From assembly GCA_905250075.1 (NCBI GenBank), contig CAJNOP010000042.1, positions 845,152 through 909,151 of the forward strand: 64,000 nt of DNA, given 5' to 3'. A program made the translations under genes and the position numbers. Below, in pieces: positions 25,190-38,900 of this stretch. The DNA is from Rotaria sp. Silwood1 (Eukaryota; Rotifera; Eurotatoria; Philodinida; Philodinidae). How positions within the stretch are numbered: the stretch's first letter is position 1; each line of letters opens with the position of its first letter. The notes beneath the pieces are model-generated. The model did not search any database. It was not told the origin of the DNA and worked only from the letters and a program-made list of their open reading frames with translations.

Positions 25190-28100
25190 TTATTGTTGTT
25201 GACGAAAATGTTTATTAATCGAATAACCACTAGTTGGTTGAATTCGATGACTTTCTTGTTGTTGTAATTGTGCTAATTGTTCACTAGGTGATAAATGTGT
25301 ATATTCAACAGGTTGTTTAAAACCAGCTGATATAAATTGCATTGGTTGTCTACTTGTTGTTGATGATAATGGTTGTGATGGTGGTGGTGGTGGTGGAATA
25401 GTTACACCACTTGATTTTTTAATTGTTGATGTCTTAGGCATCATTGATGATGTTTGACTATATTCAGAACCACTTCCATAATTAACAAGACCAGGTAATA
25501 CTGGTTGAAGATTACGAACAGGTGGTTCATTATTTGACATAGGTAAAATAACTTTTTGTGATACATTTGTTTGTTGCGAATAATGAACATTTGTTAATGT
25601 TGAAGGTATATTACGATTTAACGATGTTGATTGATTTGGTTTTGTTGTTTCAGATGATTTATGTGAATGATGAAGTGTATTCCAAAATGAATCAAATGAA
25701 ATAAGTTGACCATCAACAAATTCAACTAGTTGAATAAAATTTGGTTCTAAAAATAAAGCACAAAAAAAAAAAAAAAAAGAATAAATAAACTCTTTTTATT
25801 ACAAAATGACTTTGTAATACCATGAGTTTTTCTTGCATATAAAATTTTATCACGTATTTTCTTTTTAAATAAATCTTTATCTTGTATTGTCCATGGATAA
25901 TTTACATCAAAACCATCTAAACGACATAAATATGCTTGTAATGGTAAATCAAGAAAACGTGTATGTAATGGTCGCATTGTATTTGTGCCTAATTCACGTA
26001 TTTCACCTTGATCAACAAATTGAACCTTAAATAAAAATTATAATAAAAAAAAACATATATATGATTTTTTAATATTATAAACCCATGCAAAATTTGTTGT
26101 TGGTTTAAATTCTAATACACGTGCACGATACCAATGTGATTGATAACGAACTGCAACCATTTGACCACGACAGTAGGAAGCAGCTGTTGATATACCTCGA
26201 CGTTGTTCAGTTGAATATAAATCACTCAAATAAAATAAAATTTTATTATTAATAGGAATATTTTAAATAAAATAATATATATTTACGCCATATTTCGATG
26301 AAGATCATTAAGCATTTGATTTGGTTCGATTTCTTCTGGATAAAGAGCAGCTAGAATATTGAAAAATAAAGAGATTAATTTGAGTTTTCTTAACAAAGCA
26401 ATAATATTTTGTAACTCGATATTTCTTTTTTTTTAAAGTTGCATCTTTGTTTTTTTTTTACTAATATAAAATAGATTTGATTCTATCAAAATATATGAAT
26501 ACCTATGAAATAGAGATAAAAAGTTCAGATACATGGTATCGTTGAATTTTTATATGAACGATAATAGTTATGAAAAAAAAAACGAGTAAAGAAATTTCAA
26601 TAACTAAAACAATTTTCTATAGGAAGAGCTACTTTTGAAATTTCGATTTAATATTATGATCAAAAGGATTTCTTGAAAACCATGACTTCCAAAACTAACT
26701 TTTTGTGTTTGATCGAAAACATTTTTCAAATAAGTTCATTTGATTGAACAAATATTTCTAAACAACATACTTATTCATCTTCATTCAACTATATTCATTC
26801 TACGAAAGGTTCCAGAGCGTAAAACAGTAATAGGTTACAACTAGCTTTTGATTATTGAATAGAATATATGTAGACTTATAGAGCAAGATTTCATTAAACA
26901 GTAGAATTTGATAATGAACATGTTACTAGATAAAAGAAGTCTTTTTCTAGAAGTCTACAGTTATTTCTTCTTATAGTTAAAATTATTGAAAAATGTAAAG
27001 GCGTCTTGATTGAAATTTTCATAAAAGGAACAAAAGAAAAAAAAACACCTTTAAGACCTCTTGTCGAATGAGTGCCTGATCGAATCTAAAAAACTAGTTT
27101 AAAAGTCTTGGTTTTCTAGTGACTATTTTTCGAAAAACTTTTTATTTGAATTTAATATAAGTAACTCTTCTCATAGAACATTATTACAGCTACTCAAATC
27201 TTTTTTTGTTTTTTGTTCTCGATTTGTCATAGCTATTACCATTCGGAAAACAATTCAAAGATACATTGTATGTGAACTGTTTTGCTTTCACTTTTGTATT
27301 TCATAAAACGTATCAATTCATTCATTGTATGTACAAAAAATGATTATTTTCTAGTAGAGAATTTCTTCATAAAAACAACATGAAAGATATTAAATATTTT
27401 AGTCTCTCTAATGTTTGATAAGTGAATGCTAAGTTACATACGTTCATTGCCTTGACCAAGTGAAGTATCAGTACCAAATGGATATCGAATATAAAATTCG
27501 CCAGCTGATTTCACATGTGTTACTTCAACAGCATACCAATGTCGTGGTTCCGGTTCAACAACAGGTGGACAATATGGTAAATTTTCTATATCGAACAAGG
27601 AAAAACAATAGTTTAAAATTAAGTCAACTTCTTTCACTTGTTCAAAAAAAAATCAATTTTGATTCAGATGAATTCAAGTCAAATAATAATTTCAGCTCTT
27701 TTTCGACAAGTTCTTTTTTTTGTTGTATTGAAGTCTAACTTAAAATTTAGACTCTATCAGATTCTACAACTAATGATTTTCTTTCAAACCACAAACAAAC
27801 GATTAATTAACTTCGGTAAATCTCATTCGAGAAATTGTGGATTTCATGATCATAAAAAATTTGAACTGAGACAAAGAAAAAAAACGAAAACATTATATTT
27901 TAATTATTTGAAATATAAAATTTTTTCATAGAAATTCACTTCTCTGGCAGTATAAGACGTATAAAAGCTTATTATCACAAACATTGAAATAACAATCTAA
28001 ACTTTATCACAAAGAATTAATATCACTCTATTAATCTATATCCATCACAGACGAATCAAAATGTTTGAATTGAGTTCTAATGTATTAAACATGATCTTTT

Positions 28101-31100
28101 CGCATTAGATTTGTGCTCAGAACATTGTTGGATATCAAACGCAATCCTAGTAAAAAATAGACTTCTTCCCCCAGGGAATTTAGCAAAAATATATATTGAA
28201 AAGTTTGTTCCGTGCCATTTTGCTATTTCACAAAATACTACTACTTTTTGTTTCTATCATTACCGAAGTCTGTGACATACAGTCAAAATCTTAGTAATTC
28301 GCATACTCACAAATAGTGAACTCATGTCGTACTACTGCTTCTATGGCTTTAAAACTTTCGAAAGAGACTCGTAGTCGTATGAGAACTCTCTAGTGAAATA
28401 TTCAAATGAATTTGTCACTAAATCACTAATTTATTTTTTTTTTCGAATGGAAGAGATTTAAAAAGAAAATCGAAATTATTTTCTAACCTTCATTTTCTGG
28501 TAAAGGCAATGGTTCAATATTTGTTGTATTAATAATAGGATTATTATTTATTGGTTGTTTTTGTGGTTGTTCATATCGAACATCAACTGGATTTCTTTCA
28601 ATAAAAACTGATGATGTTGTTTGTATTTTATCAGTTTGTTGTTGAGTATAATTTCTTTGAGATTCAATATATTGTCTTATACGTTGAGTTTTATAACCAT
28701 TTAAATCATTCATTGCATCATTAGCAATACGTATATATTCTATATAATTTGAATCAGGTATTGCAAGTTTTTTTTCAACTAATTGTTCATTTATTGAATT
28801 AATTGATGTATTTATATCATATAATATAATAGGTAATGGTGAATCACCAAGTCTTTAACATAAGAAAAAAAAGTTTTTTTTTATTGATACAATTATTTTT
28901 TTTTACTTTATTGTTTGTATTGATGTATTTAATGAATAAAATCGAAATGTTTTATAACCTTTTCCACCAATAAAACGATTCATTAAATTAATAGCTTCAC
29001 GTGACCAATCTTCATTTATTGAATTTATTAAACCTAATGAACATTTAATAGCTTGTGGTGGATATATTTGATATTCAGGTATAAGTTCATATATTGATGA
29101 TTCTTGTATTGTTATATATTCACCAAAATCAAAACAAAGTACAAGAAGTGTTTTACGTTCACGATCATGATTTATAATTTGTACACGATAAAAACGTTGA
29201 TCACGATTATTTCTTGCAACACCTAATGTATTTAATGAAAAATTTTTTAAACGTGTCATACGATCACATGATATACGTTCAAGATATGTTTCATTAACAC
29301 TATTATATATTTGTTCAAAATTATTTTTTTCTGTTAATTGAATAAAAAAATGTGATGGTGATGTTATTGATGTTATTGTACATGTACTAATATTATCATT
29401 TAAATTTAAATTAATTGATGGAAGATTACTTGAACGTGAAATTCTACCAGATTGATTCGATGAAATTTTACTCTAGAATATTAGAATAAAAAAATCTTAT
29501 GGATATAGAATCTGAAGGTAGAAATAAGTACATTGTATATCTAGTAGAGTCCTGCAACGGGGTCGGGTACCCGGCACCCGACCGGACCCGAAACTGTGGT
29601 CCGGGTACAAATTTGCCGGGTCGGTTCGGGTGCCGGGTATAAAAAAAAATGCCGGGTCGGGTGCAGGATTTGAGCATACCCGGTACCCGACCGGTAGTCG
29701 ATGACATCTTAACAAGTAAAAGTATTTTACACTCTAGGATAGAGTCCTGCAACGGGGCCGGATACCCGGCGCCCGATCGGACCCGGAACCGTGGTTCGGG
29801 TACAAATTGTTACTTGATGAAATTAAAATAATAGTATATTTTGCCATATGAAATAAAAGTTTGAAAAGTGAATATAATTTTGACAATAACAATCAAGTGC
29901 TGACTATTTCAAGGCTGGGCCGGGTCCGGTCGGGTACCGGGTAGAGCTATCCCGGTCCGGTTCGGTTCCGGGTGGAAGATGACCGGGTCCGGTCGGATTC
30001 CGGGTTTGAAAAAAATGAGCCGGGCCGGGTCCGGGTGCGAAAAGTAGTACCCGTGCAGGACTCTAATATCTAGTTGATACTTTGACTAAAAATTAAAATT
30101 GTATTTTTTCAAGATTTACATATAGATTACTCAAAAATTCGTCTGAGAAATGATATCTGACAAAATAAAAATGTTCGATAGACAAAATCAAATAAGTGGA
30201 TTTTTCAGTTTTTTTTCTAGCTATGAAAACAAAAAATCACTCAATCAACAAAAATGGGTCTATGAAAGGTGCGCCCAATAGGTTTTTGTGTCGGTTCGAC
30301 GATCTTAAGTATATAAATAACCATCTAATATCATTAAGGGACGACTTTTTGTAGTAGCGGCGAATTCGACAGGAGTACACATGTTTGCGGATAACTGATA
30401 ATGAACCATTTCGAATGTGAATGATCATTTTTTATATACGTCACACGTTTATTCTTAAAATGAGCTCACCTTAATGTGGTTAAACAAATAAGAAGACTAT
30501 GTCTATTAATTTACAGTTTATGATATGGTGGATAATATGATTACTTATTTGTAAGTACGAATTTTTTATTTCGTGTGCATCTTTCGGGATCCCAACAAAA
30601 ATAGTATATTCAGAATTAGCGAATGATACTAATAAAACACAAAAGCAATTTCGAAGAAAAAATTCTTGTGTGTTATATCCAATCATTTCTAAGCAAAGGA
30701 GTTGATTTCCGAGCAAGAGAAAATCACATGATCTTCTACCATGCGATAAGTGAATACTATAGCAAAGGGTCCAAATTTGTACTTCTATACTTCAATATTC
30801 ATTTTAGATCGTGTTTTATAAAAGACAAGTAACAATGGATCTTTATTGATAGTTAACAAAGCTTATAAGTGAAGAATTTCATTCGATCGAATCGTTAGTA
30901 CTGTTTTTAGATGATAGATTTTTTTTTTCTTTAGTTTTATTTGTTTTGAAACAAAACAGAAAGTAATTTAAAGTCTTCATCGCTATTATTTTTCGAATTC
31001 TATAATATTTATTTTATTCTATGGTTTTCAAACTGTTCGATTATATTTAAATACTATATCAATATAATAAAGTAATTACCTGCATGCCACTATCTTGTTT

Positions 31101-34100
31101 CGTAACATTGGACATATGTAAAATATCGTTTGATTGTCTTTGTGGAAGAATGAGATGTGTTGCTTGTTGTAGAACTATCAAAAAAAAAAGTAAAGATATG
31201 TCTACATGCTTTGATATTCCTTTATATTATTTAACAAACTTTCTTTTGGTAAATTATAAGCAGCATAATCATTAAGATCAAGACGAGGACCAACAATTTG
31301 TACTATTTCAGCAAGTGATGCTCGTCGACCATGACGTAATGATATTAATGTTTCAGCAACATCCTCAATAAATTAATAATAATAAGAATATCTTTCTATA
31401 CTTTATTTTACCGTATGTTCATCAATTGTAAGTTGCACAAAATACATTGGCCTAAAAGGAAAAACATTGAGAAAAATATTTCTATAATCAACTATGTGTT
31501 TTTTGAATATTTTTACCATTGTAATGTTGGTTGGGCAATAATACGTATATCAAGTGGTTTAGTTAAAGTATCTTCATGAAATTTAAAACTAGCTTTTTTT
31601 GTCCATGAACTATTATTATCACCATTGATTGGCAATAACTAAAAGTTAAAAATAAATTTATGAACTAAAATTTAGTTTTATTTTATATATAAAAATTTTG
31701 AATGAAAAAAACCTCAAGTGCTGCACAAATAGCTTGAGCAGGTAAACGAGCAAAAGCTGGATCAAGTGGACGTAATTCATTAATATTACGTTCTTCATTA
31801 TTACCGTAATCAAGATAAACAAGTTCAACAGTTGTTTCTAATTATGAGAAAAAAAATAAATAAATAAAAATGACATTTAGAATAATAAAATTATTATTTT
31901 GTATAGAGTTGTGAAAAAATACTAGATAGTAATTTTAATATAGAATAAAGTTTTCTATTGAATTCATTCTATACTAAGATTTCATAGATCAAATATGATA
32001 GGAAATTTTTCGGGTGCCTACAACTAATAATATTTTACAGAGCAGATAGCGAAGGGCTCGCAAGCTTATTAAATGATTGAATCAATATGTGCAGCAGACA
32101 AATGTGGTTGTTGAACTGACGAAACGTAAAATAAAATAAAATTTGTTACTTATTATAACACGTATCGTAAATATTATCATAAAGAGAAAATAAATTATGT
32201 ACGACAGATATATCTGGCAATACAAAGAAGTTTTTTCAATACATTAAAAATAAATTGATGAATAGAAATTTTAAATACAAACATTCTAAAAATGTATTAT
32301 AAATTTTTTTTTGTCGACACAGTTTTGAAATCGCACAATTGGACTTCTTATAGAATTTCACTGACAAGTATTTTTAATAGTGCTTTTAACTTTTTAAGAG
32401 ACAATCGTAGAAAATACAGTGATCCCTCGTGTTATATCTTTTAATATATTAAGGTTTTTCTGTAGAAATCTTAATATAGAATGCATTAGATAGAAAATTT
32501 CATTGTCTATTAAAATCATTATCTTAATTTGAGCTTATTATTTAATATTATGAACAAAAAAAAAAAAAATCAAAACTATGTTGTTGTTAAATTAGTTTTT
32601 CTATCAATTTACCAGAACTATATCGTTTTATTCGAGCACGATACCATCGATTATCAACTGAATAACGAGCTGCACAACAACTCATTTCCATTGGTTTAAA
32701 AGGTATTGATGGTGGATCAGTTGTTGAATAATAATCACTAAAAAAAATATTAAAAATTTTATTATATTATATTAAAAAATAAAAAAATTACGATGATATA
32801 CTTCATGCTTTGAGCAAGTTTTTCAAGATCATGCGTATATAAAGTATTTTGAACAAAGAAATATGATGGATTAACAGCTATTGAAACAAGTGCTTGAAAA
32901 TCTTCACCAACATTTAATAATAATGTTTCAATATCAACTGTTGATATAGCTAAAATTTAGTTTGAAAATAACAAAAAAGATTTAATATAGAAAATACAAA
33001 TATGTATACTTAGAAATTTTAATGTTCTTACATACACAGTTGAATATTTATTTAATATTAACTGAGAAAAAGATCAAAGAAAAACAAAAAAAACTGTAGA
33101 ACAAAATATATGATTTAAAGAAGTTCAAAAATAATCTATTAATAGCTATTATCAAAAAAAATTATCAACGCTTTTCAAAAGATTTCATTATCAGTTAATC
33201 CGAAAGAATAATTGCAAGAGAACATCTTTTTCTTTCAAACCCATATTTATACTATTTTGCCGAAATATCAAGTTTTAAAAAAAAATAAATCATCTGCCAT
33301 TGGATAGAATACAAAAATCATTATCTTCGACGAAAAGTTTCAAACTATTCGTTGAATTATTAGTCATATCTATAGGTAAAATTTTATATCGAAATTCTGG
33401 TTTTTGAATTTTTCAGTATATACTTAAGTCGCGTTTTTACTTTCAGAAAGTTGAAAATCTTTCAAAATGTTAAAAATTAATTTTCACATTCAAAGATCAA
33501 TAAGTTTTTTTTTAAAAACTTAGATTTTTTGTTTTCTAACATCTTGTTTTTGCATAGAGAGTCATCTCATCTGCCCCATGCTTAAAAATTTGAACTGAAT
33601 CGCTTGTGAAATTGATGAATTACAGCGGGAAAAGGTACTGAAGATCATCTGTTGGTCTTTGATCTCTTTGAATAAAACTTCTTAAACTTATTTTACACAT
33701 TTTTTAAGTTAACATAGATTGACGTCTTCTGTACTAGATAAGATTTGAAAAACAAAAGCGAAAAACCAAGAAAGTATTGAATCTTCGATATTTATTAGAT
33801 AAAACTATGCAGTTGATCTCCACCAACTTAATACGATTTCATCGACTATATTTTTCATTTGATAAATAGATGATATATATATATATATGAAAGTAGTGGC
33901 GTAGCCAGGAATTTTTGAGTCCCGGGCAATTCATTAGCCGAACTATTTTCAGTTACGGGCAACCGTTATGATTTCAAAAATATCTATGGGCAATTGCCCA
34001 ATGGCCCTACCCCTGGCTACGCCACTGATTATGAAAGCTTTTAAAACTTATTATTCATTTCATTTTATAACTTTTCTTTTCGACTTACATTGACTAATGG

Positions 34101-34894
34101 GTGTACTATTATTATGTTCCGTTAATTCTTCATCATCTTCATCATCATCTTGATAAACATTTGATACTAATGGAACTTGTTGTACAACAGGAATAGAAAT
34201 AATATTTTCTTGTTGTGGTTTATTTTTAAATCGAATATCTTCAGCTGGATAACGTATTGGTCGTTCAATATTTCCATTTTGAGTTTTTAATGATGAATTT
34301 TTTTCTCGTATCATATTATTATTATTTTGTGATCGATTTAAATTTTGTATAACTGATTGTGTCATAGATATATTTGTTTGATTTGTTAAAAGTTTTTCTT
34401 GTTGATATTTATTATATTTATCAAGAGCTGATTTAAAATCTTGACGAATACCATTAGCCGTTGTTTGAAGATCTGAACATTTAAAAAAAAAAAAATTAAA
34501 AATTTGTTTTTTTGAAAATCTTACTTGAAATAGCACTAAATAAATTATCAATATCATGTTCAATTTTTTTGAAAACTTCAGACATATTATTATTATTAGT
34601 TGTATTTAATTCATGTTCATTTGTATTATCATAATTAATACCAGCACGAATTATTTGTAAACGCATATGAGTTTTTTCTTTAAATGGAAGACAATACCAT
34701 GATTTAAGACCATCATCATTTAAATCAAAAAATTCTCCTATAATCGGATCAAATAATTGAATAATATGTGTACGTAAATCAAATGTTCTTGGCATTTGTT
34801 CATGTAAACATTTATATATTATATCTAATGATGGATTATCGGGTAAATTTATTTGAATTTGTTGTCCATCATACATAACTGTTGTATGTACCAT
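25190..34894 (-). CDS. Multi-Tudor-domain protein (TDRD-like), 16 exons, 1191 aa
   Basis: Exons in reading order: 34894-34525, 34472-34089, 32949-32802, 32737-32613, 31837-31713, 31638-31517, 31451-31412, 31363-31240, 31174-31080, 29472-28907, 28852-28488, 27585-27442, 26350-26287, 26224-26083, 26025-25821, 25746-25190. All junctions are GT/AG and keep frame; the total is 3576 nt. The N-terminus (1-123) is a compact unknown domain, then about 130 polar residues. Tudor 1 (about 255-470) has WYRARIKRY and VYLDYGNNEERNI with LRPLDPAFARLP. Tudor 2 (about 560-720) has FYRVQII and CFDFGEYITI. Tudor 3 (about 840-1040) has WYRARVLEF and VQFVDQGEIREL. A Pro/Gln-rich tail ends in RQQQ. Tudor domains bind dimethyl-arginine on Piwi proteins and scaffold germ granules (established knowledge). 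Orthology to a specific TDRD is not decided. Introns are either 48-74 bp or 775-1607 bp; two long ones carry MITEs. Confidence 0.92.
29545..30065. mobile_element. Non-autonomous hAT-type element (MITE), 521 bp
   Basis: The termini are inverted: TAGAGTCCTGCA at the left (29545) and its reverse complement TGCAGGACTCTA at the right end (30065), each continuing into CGGG. Identical 8-bp target duplications ATATCTAG flank it at 29537-29544 and 30066-30073. An 8-bp duplication and a YARNG start (TAGAG) are hAT hallmarks (established knowledge). The interior is rich in CGGGTCGGGTACCCG-like palindromic words, and the left terminal segment is repeated internally at 29740. There is no transposase frame. 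It lies in intron 9 of the Tudor gene. Confidence 0.9.
33894..34029. mobile_element. Short hAT-like MITE, about 135 bp
   Basis: A perfect 15-bp inverted repeat, AGTGGCGTAGCCAGG at the left and CCTGGCTACGCCACT at the right. TATGAAAG flanks both sides (33886-33893 and 34030-34037), consistent with an 8-bp target duplication if the right end includes two extra bases. GTGGCGTAGCCAGG-type termini are common in hAT MITEs. The interior has the palindrome GGGCAATTGCCCA. It lies in intron 2 of the Tudor gene. Confidence 0.82.
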
Positions 34895-35999
34895 GATTAT
34901 TGATCTGAATATAAAAATAAAAAAGAAAGTTAAATAAAATAATAATTCTATTGAAAGAAATTCTTTATACAACAAATAATAATCATACGATTAGTTTTTT
35001 TTTTTCTTCCTCTATGATAAACGATTGAATGAAAAGTTTAATCATATCATAATTTCAATGTCATCAACGAAAATATATATGATAGTTTTGAATAGAAGAT
35101 GGCAGTAGTTCATGGATAAAAACGAAAAATAGAAAATTTAATATTTTTAGTTAATTAATCGATTTCAATAATTTATTCAAGAAAAAGATTCATTTCCTTT
35201 TTTTTTTATTAAAAATATATATATGTAGATTTTTCTTTTTATTAAACATCATTAGAAATTAATAATTAAGTCTTTCTATATTAAAACTTTCGATACAAAA
35301 TTTTTGTTAAATATAGCCATTCCTTAGTCTTATACATTATTAATAATATAAGAATCGATTTGCATATATGGTTTGAAACATTTCTCATTTCTTTATTAAC
35401 AATTTAAATATTCAAAAAAAGAAAAATGAATAGATTTACTTGACATTAATTAATGCATAATTATTTGAGAGTGATTGATGTTCATAAAAATTGAAAATTT
35501 GAATTTTAGGAAATAAGAAAAAAAAACAATGAGATTCAAGAGAGGAGATGAAATTTTCAACAATTTTTTTTGAACTTAAAAGTTTATATATTTTATATTC
35601 GAATACAGAGTAGGTCGATTTTATTTTTGTTTTTTTTGTGAATAAGTGATTAAATCAGATGAAAGCATACAGTTCGGTATTTAGCGTCGAAGTTTTCTTG
35701 ATTTTCAGAATTTGTCTACATCTTTTCAAGAATCGAATATGAGCAAAGTTCTCTTTGTGAGAAACTTTTCAATTCAGTTTATCTTTTTCGGATACTCTAA
35801 GATTGATTTAATAGAAGAATTTTTTTTATTATTCATAGTTCATGTAAAATTCTACACTTGAACTTTGTTTCTTTCATACTAATCAAACAAAATAAATAAA
35901 TAAACAATATGAAATGTGTTTTTTTTTTGTTCTGTTTTTATTGAAAACTATTTATATAATAAACAAGACAAACAAAAAAAAAAGAAGGACAGTAAAATT
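34895..35999. other. Intergenic between Tudor 5' end and MED17 3' end
   Basis: AT-rich. It holds the promoter of the Tudor gene next to 34895 and the 3' untranslated region of MED17 at the right. A minus-strand AATAAA (TTTATT at 35938-35943) lies about 57 bp past the MED17 stop. No other gene seen. Confidence 0.55.
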
Positions 36000-38900
36000 C
36001 TATTGTTGTTTTTCATGATGTAATAAATTTGAAATAAACATTTCAAATTTTTGTAATGTTGATACTCCACAATAATCATCTAAATTAATCGGATCATATT
36101 TAATTCCTTTTGATCCTCCTATTCGTTCATTTGAATCATCATCCATAAGTGTATCATCATTACGTTCACGACGTTTTCGTACAGCTACTTGTAATTGTAA
36201 ATCATCACCAATGCGTATGCCAATTGATCTAGAAAAAAATACATTTTATGGAAAGAAGAAAACCAGTCCAGCTATGATGGCCTATGCCGAACTAGGATAT
36301 CATACATTTAGCTTTTTAGAGTAATCTGCAACGCATCGAATGGTATATAAGAAATCAAATTTTATGCAAAAATTTTCATGTACTAAGGATTGATACATAG
36401 GTTGTAATGCTTCGGGAGGAAACTCAGGACAGGAGTATGAAAAAATTCATTTTTTGAGGTTAATATTAAATGTTTATAGAATCTTGTAGAGTTTGATACA
36501 AAGATCAAACCTGAATATATGAAATATTTGATAGGTGAATATTGTTGAAGTATACGGATGGTGCATATGACACATATAGAATTTGATAGTATGCAATCTT
36601 TGGAAAAGTTTTACATTGCTATTCATTTGTTCTGTAGTACAGAGTTGAATATATTGAAATATCATATAATCAAGGTGAAAAGCATCTATAACTATATCTA
36701 ATTGATTTTAAGAAAAATTTTTGTGTCAAAAAACTTAATTTCTTATATACCATTAAATGTGGTACATTTCGTTTTACAAAATCATATATATAGCATCCTA
36801 GTTCAAGACACTTCACCGAATCCGGTAAAGTCATTTCTTTTTTAAATTTTACGTTGGTATTTGTGAATGATCAAGTTGAGCACTAAATTGAATTTCACTA
36901 AGTCGACCAACAGTTGGTGCCATTGTACTACCAACAACTAACCAACCAAAGATTTTTGCTAATGTACATGCAATTGTAAACTTAAAACAAGCGATCTAAA
37001 AAAAAACAAAAAACATTTTTATTTAAGAAAATAAAATAGATAATTTAATACTTACTTGATTAATAAAAAATCTTTGAACTTCTTCAACATGATGTTGAAA
37101 TTCGACTAAATGAGATTTATATTGAATTTTAATTTGACATTCTTCTATTTGAAACATATAAGACCAACTAAACAAAAAAAATGAAATTCCTGCAAATCTT
37201 TTTTTTTTTCTTTATTTGAAAAAATAATACCGGCATAAAACATCATAACCAGGTGCTATAAGATGAACACGTCCATATGTTGATGTTGTTGAACTAAATG
37301 CGCTGATATTTACAGTCATATTTATATCGCAATTTGTTGCTAAATTATTTAATAAATTTAAAATTCTAAATAGAAAAATAAATAATGATTTAAGAGCGGA
37401 ATTATAAGATAGTTGATACAAAAAAAAAATATTTTTCCTATCCATTCAATGTAGCTATGTCAGAAGCTACAAAGATTGACACATGCACATTCGAATTGTA
37501 CGCTCAAAAACTGAATTCCATATGATTTCTGTCAATCTACAAATTCTGGATACTATGTCTCAAAACTTGTAGTTTCAGACCTCGATCTACTGAATAGACA
37601 AAGAAAAAGAAAAGCATTTTTTTTTTATCGAATGCTTTGAATAATCGATAATCTCATAATTTCTCTTTGAATGAATTCTTTTTTCTTTACCGAGATCGAA
37701 TAACTTGATGTTGAGCAAGTTCAATAATTGTTTGTAAAATTGATTTATTTTCACTAATAGATTTTAATTGATTATAATTAAAAGCATTTACACCAGCAAT
37801 ACGTCTTAATGCAGGTACGCCTAAGATAAATAAAATTTTATTAGAAAAAATTTCAAATTATCTATTTCTACCTAACATAAGTGTACTAGGCTTTAATTGT
37901 GAATAATGAAAATTACGAAGAAATTGTTGACGTAATAAAGCACATAAGGAATATTCTAATAAACCAATATGTGCACCCTAAAATAGTTAAAGAATTTAAA
38001 AAATAAAATTATTTAAAAAGAAAAAAAATTTCTATTTTCTTACACAAAGAGTTGATTCTGTTTGAATGTTTGGATCAAATTCACTTGTACGTAAAAGACT
38101 TATTGTCATTATTACATCGGAAAGAATCTAAAATATTAATTTTATTTGAATAAAAATAAAGAATTAGAGATTATTATGATCTCATTGATTCGAGTTCTAA
38201 TTCAAATAATCAAAGTGTTCGGTTTAATATTTAATTTATTTCAGTACGACATGTATTTATATTATTTACAAAAAAAAAAAAGCTTAGAAATAATATCCAT
38301 CATGATCTCGAATCTCCTATTATGTTTAAGCATACAAAGTTTTTCTTTCAGAAAACGTAACTGAATTTGGAAAAAGATTTTAATAATGCAGAAAGAAATT
38401 TAACCTAACTATTTTAAGATACTTAGCTAAAAACGAAAATCTGAAAACACATTTTCTGTTTCAAAACTAGCTTTGTCATTATTCACTCCTTCGGTTTTGC
38501 TATATCATAGGATATAAGCTGCTTCTACCTACTCAATATCGTCATGAAAGACAAAAACAAACTTAGACTTTTCATAACGTTTGATCATTCTTTTATTTAC
38601 TATATGTTCACTCGAATAATCAAAAGCCGAACAACTGATAGATCAGATCATACTAGCAGCATACTAGATAAACTAATTCTCTCTTTTGTGAAACATAATC
38701 AAAAAGGAATATGAAAGTATATAGGGTAGAAATTAATTTATCCTACACCCACCATGAACGTCTACTTTATGAATTTTTAATTGAAATCATTTAAAAAATT
38801 AATAACTTTAATTATTGATTTTTAGGTGTTTTTTGTTGAAAAAACTATTATGATAGAAAAGAAAGGATTTCGCAAAAAAACATTAGAAAATCGATTATAT

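Noticed and set aside
27460..27931. Plus-strand frames at 27460-27738 and 27638-27931
   Set aside because: They are shadows of Tudor exon 12 and its adjacent introns on the other strand.
29468..29831. Arg/Pro/Gly-rich frames such as 29468-29752 minus
   Set aside because: They are translations of the GC-rich MITE interior, not genes.
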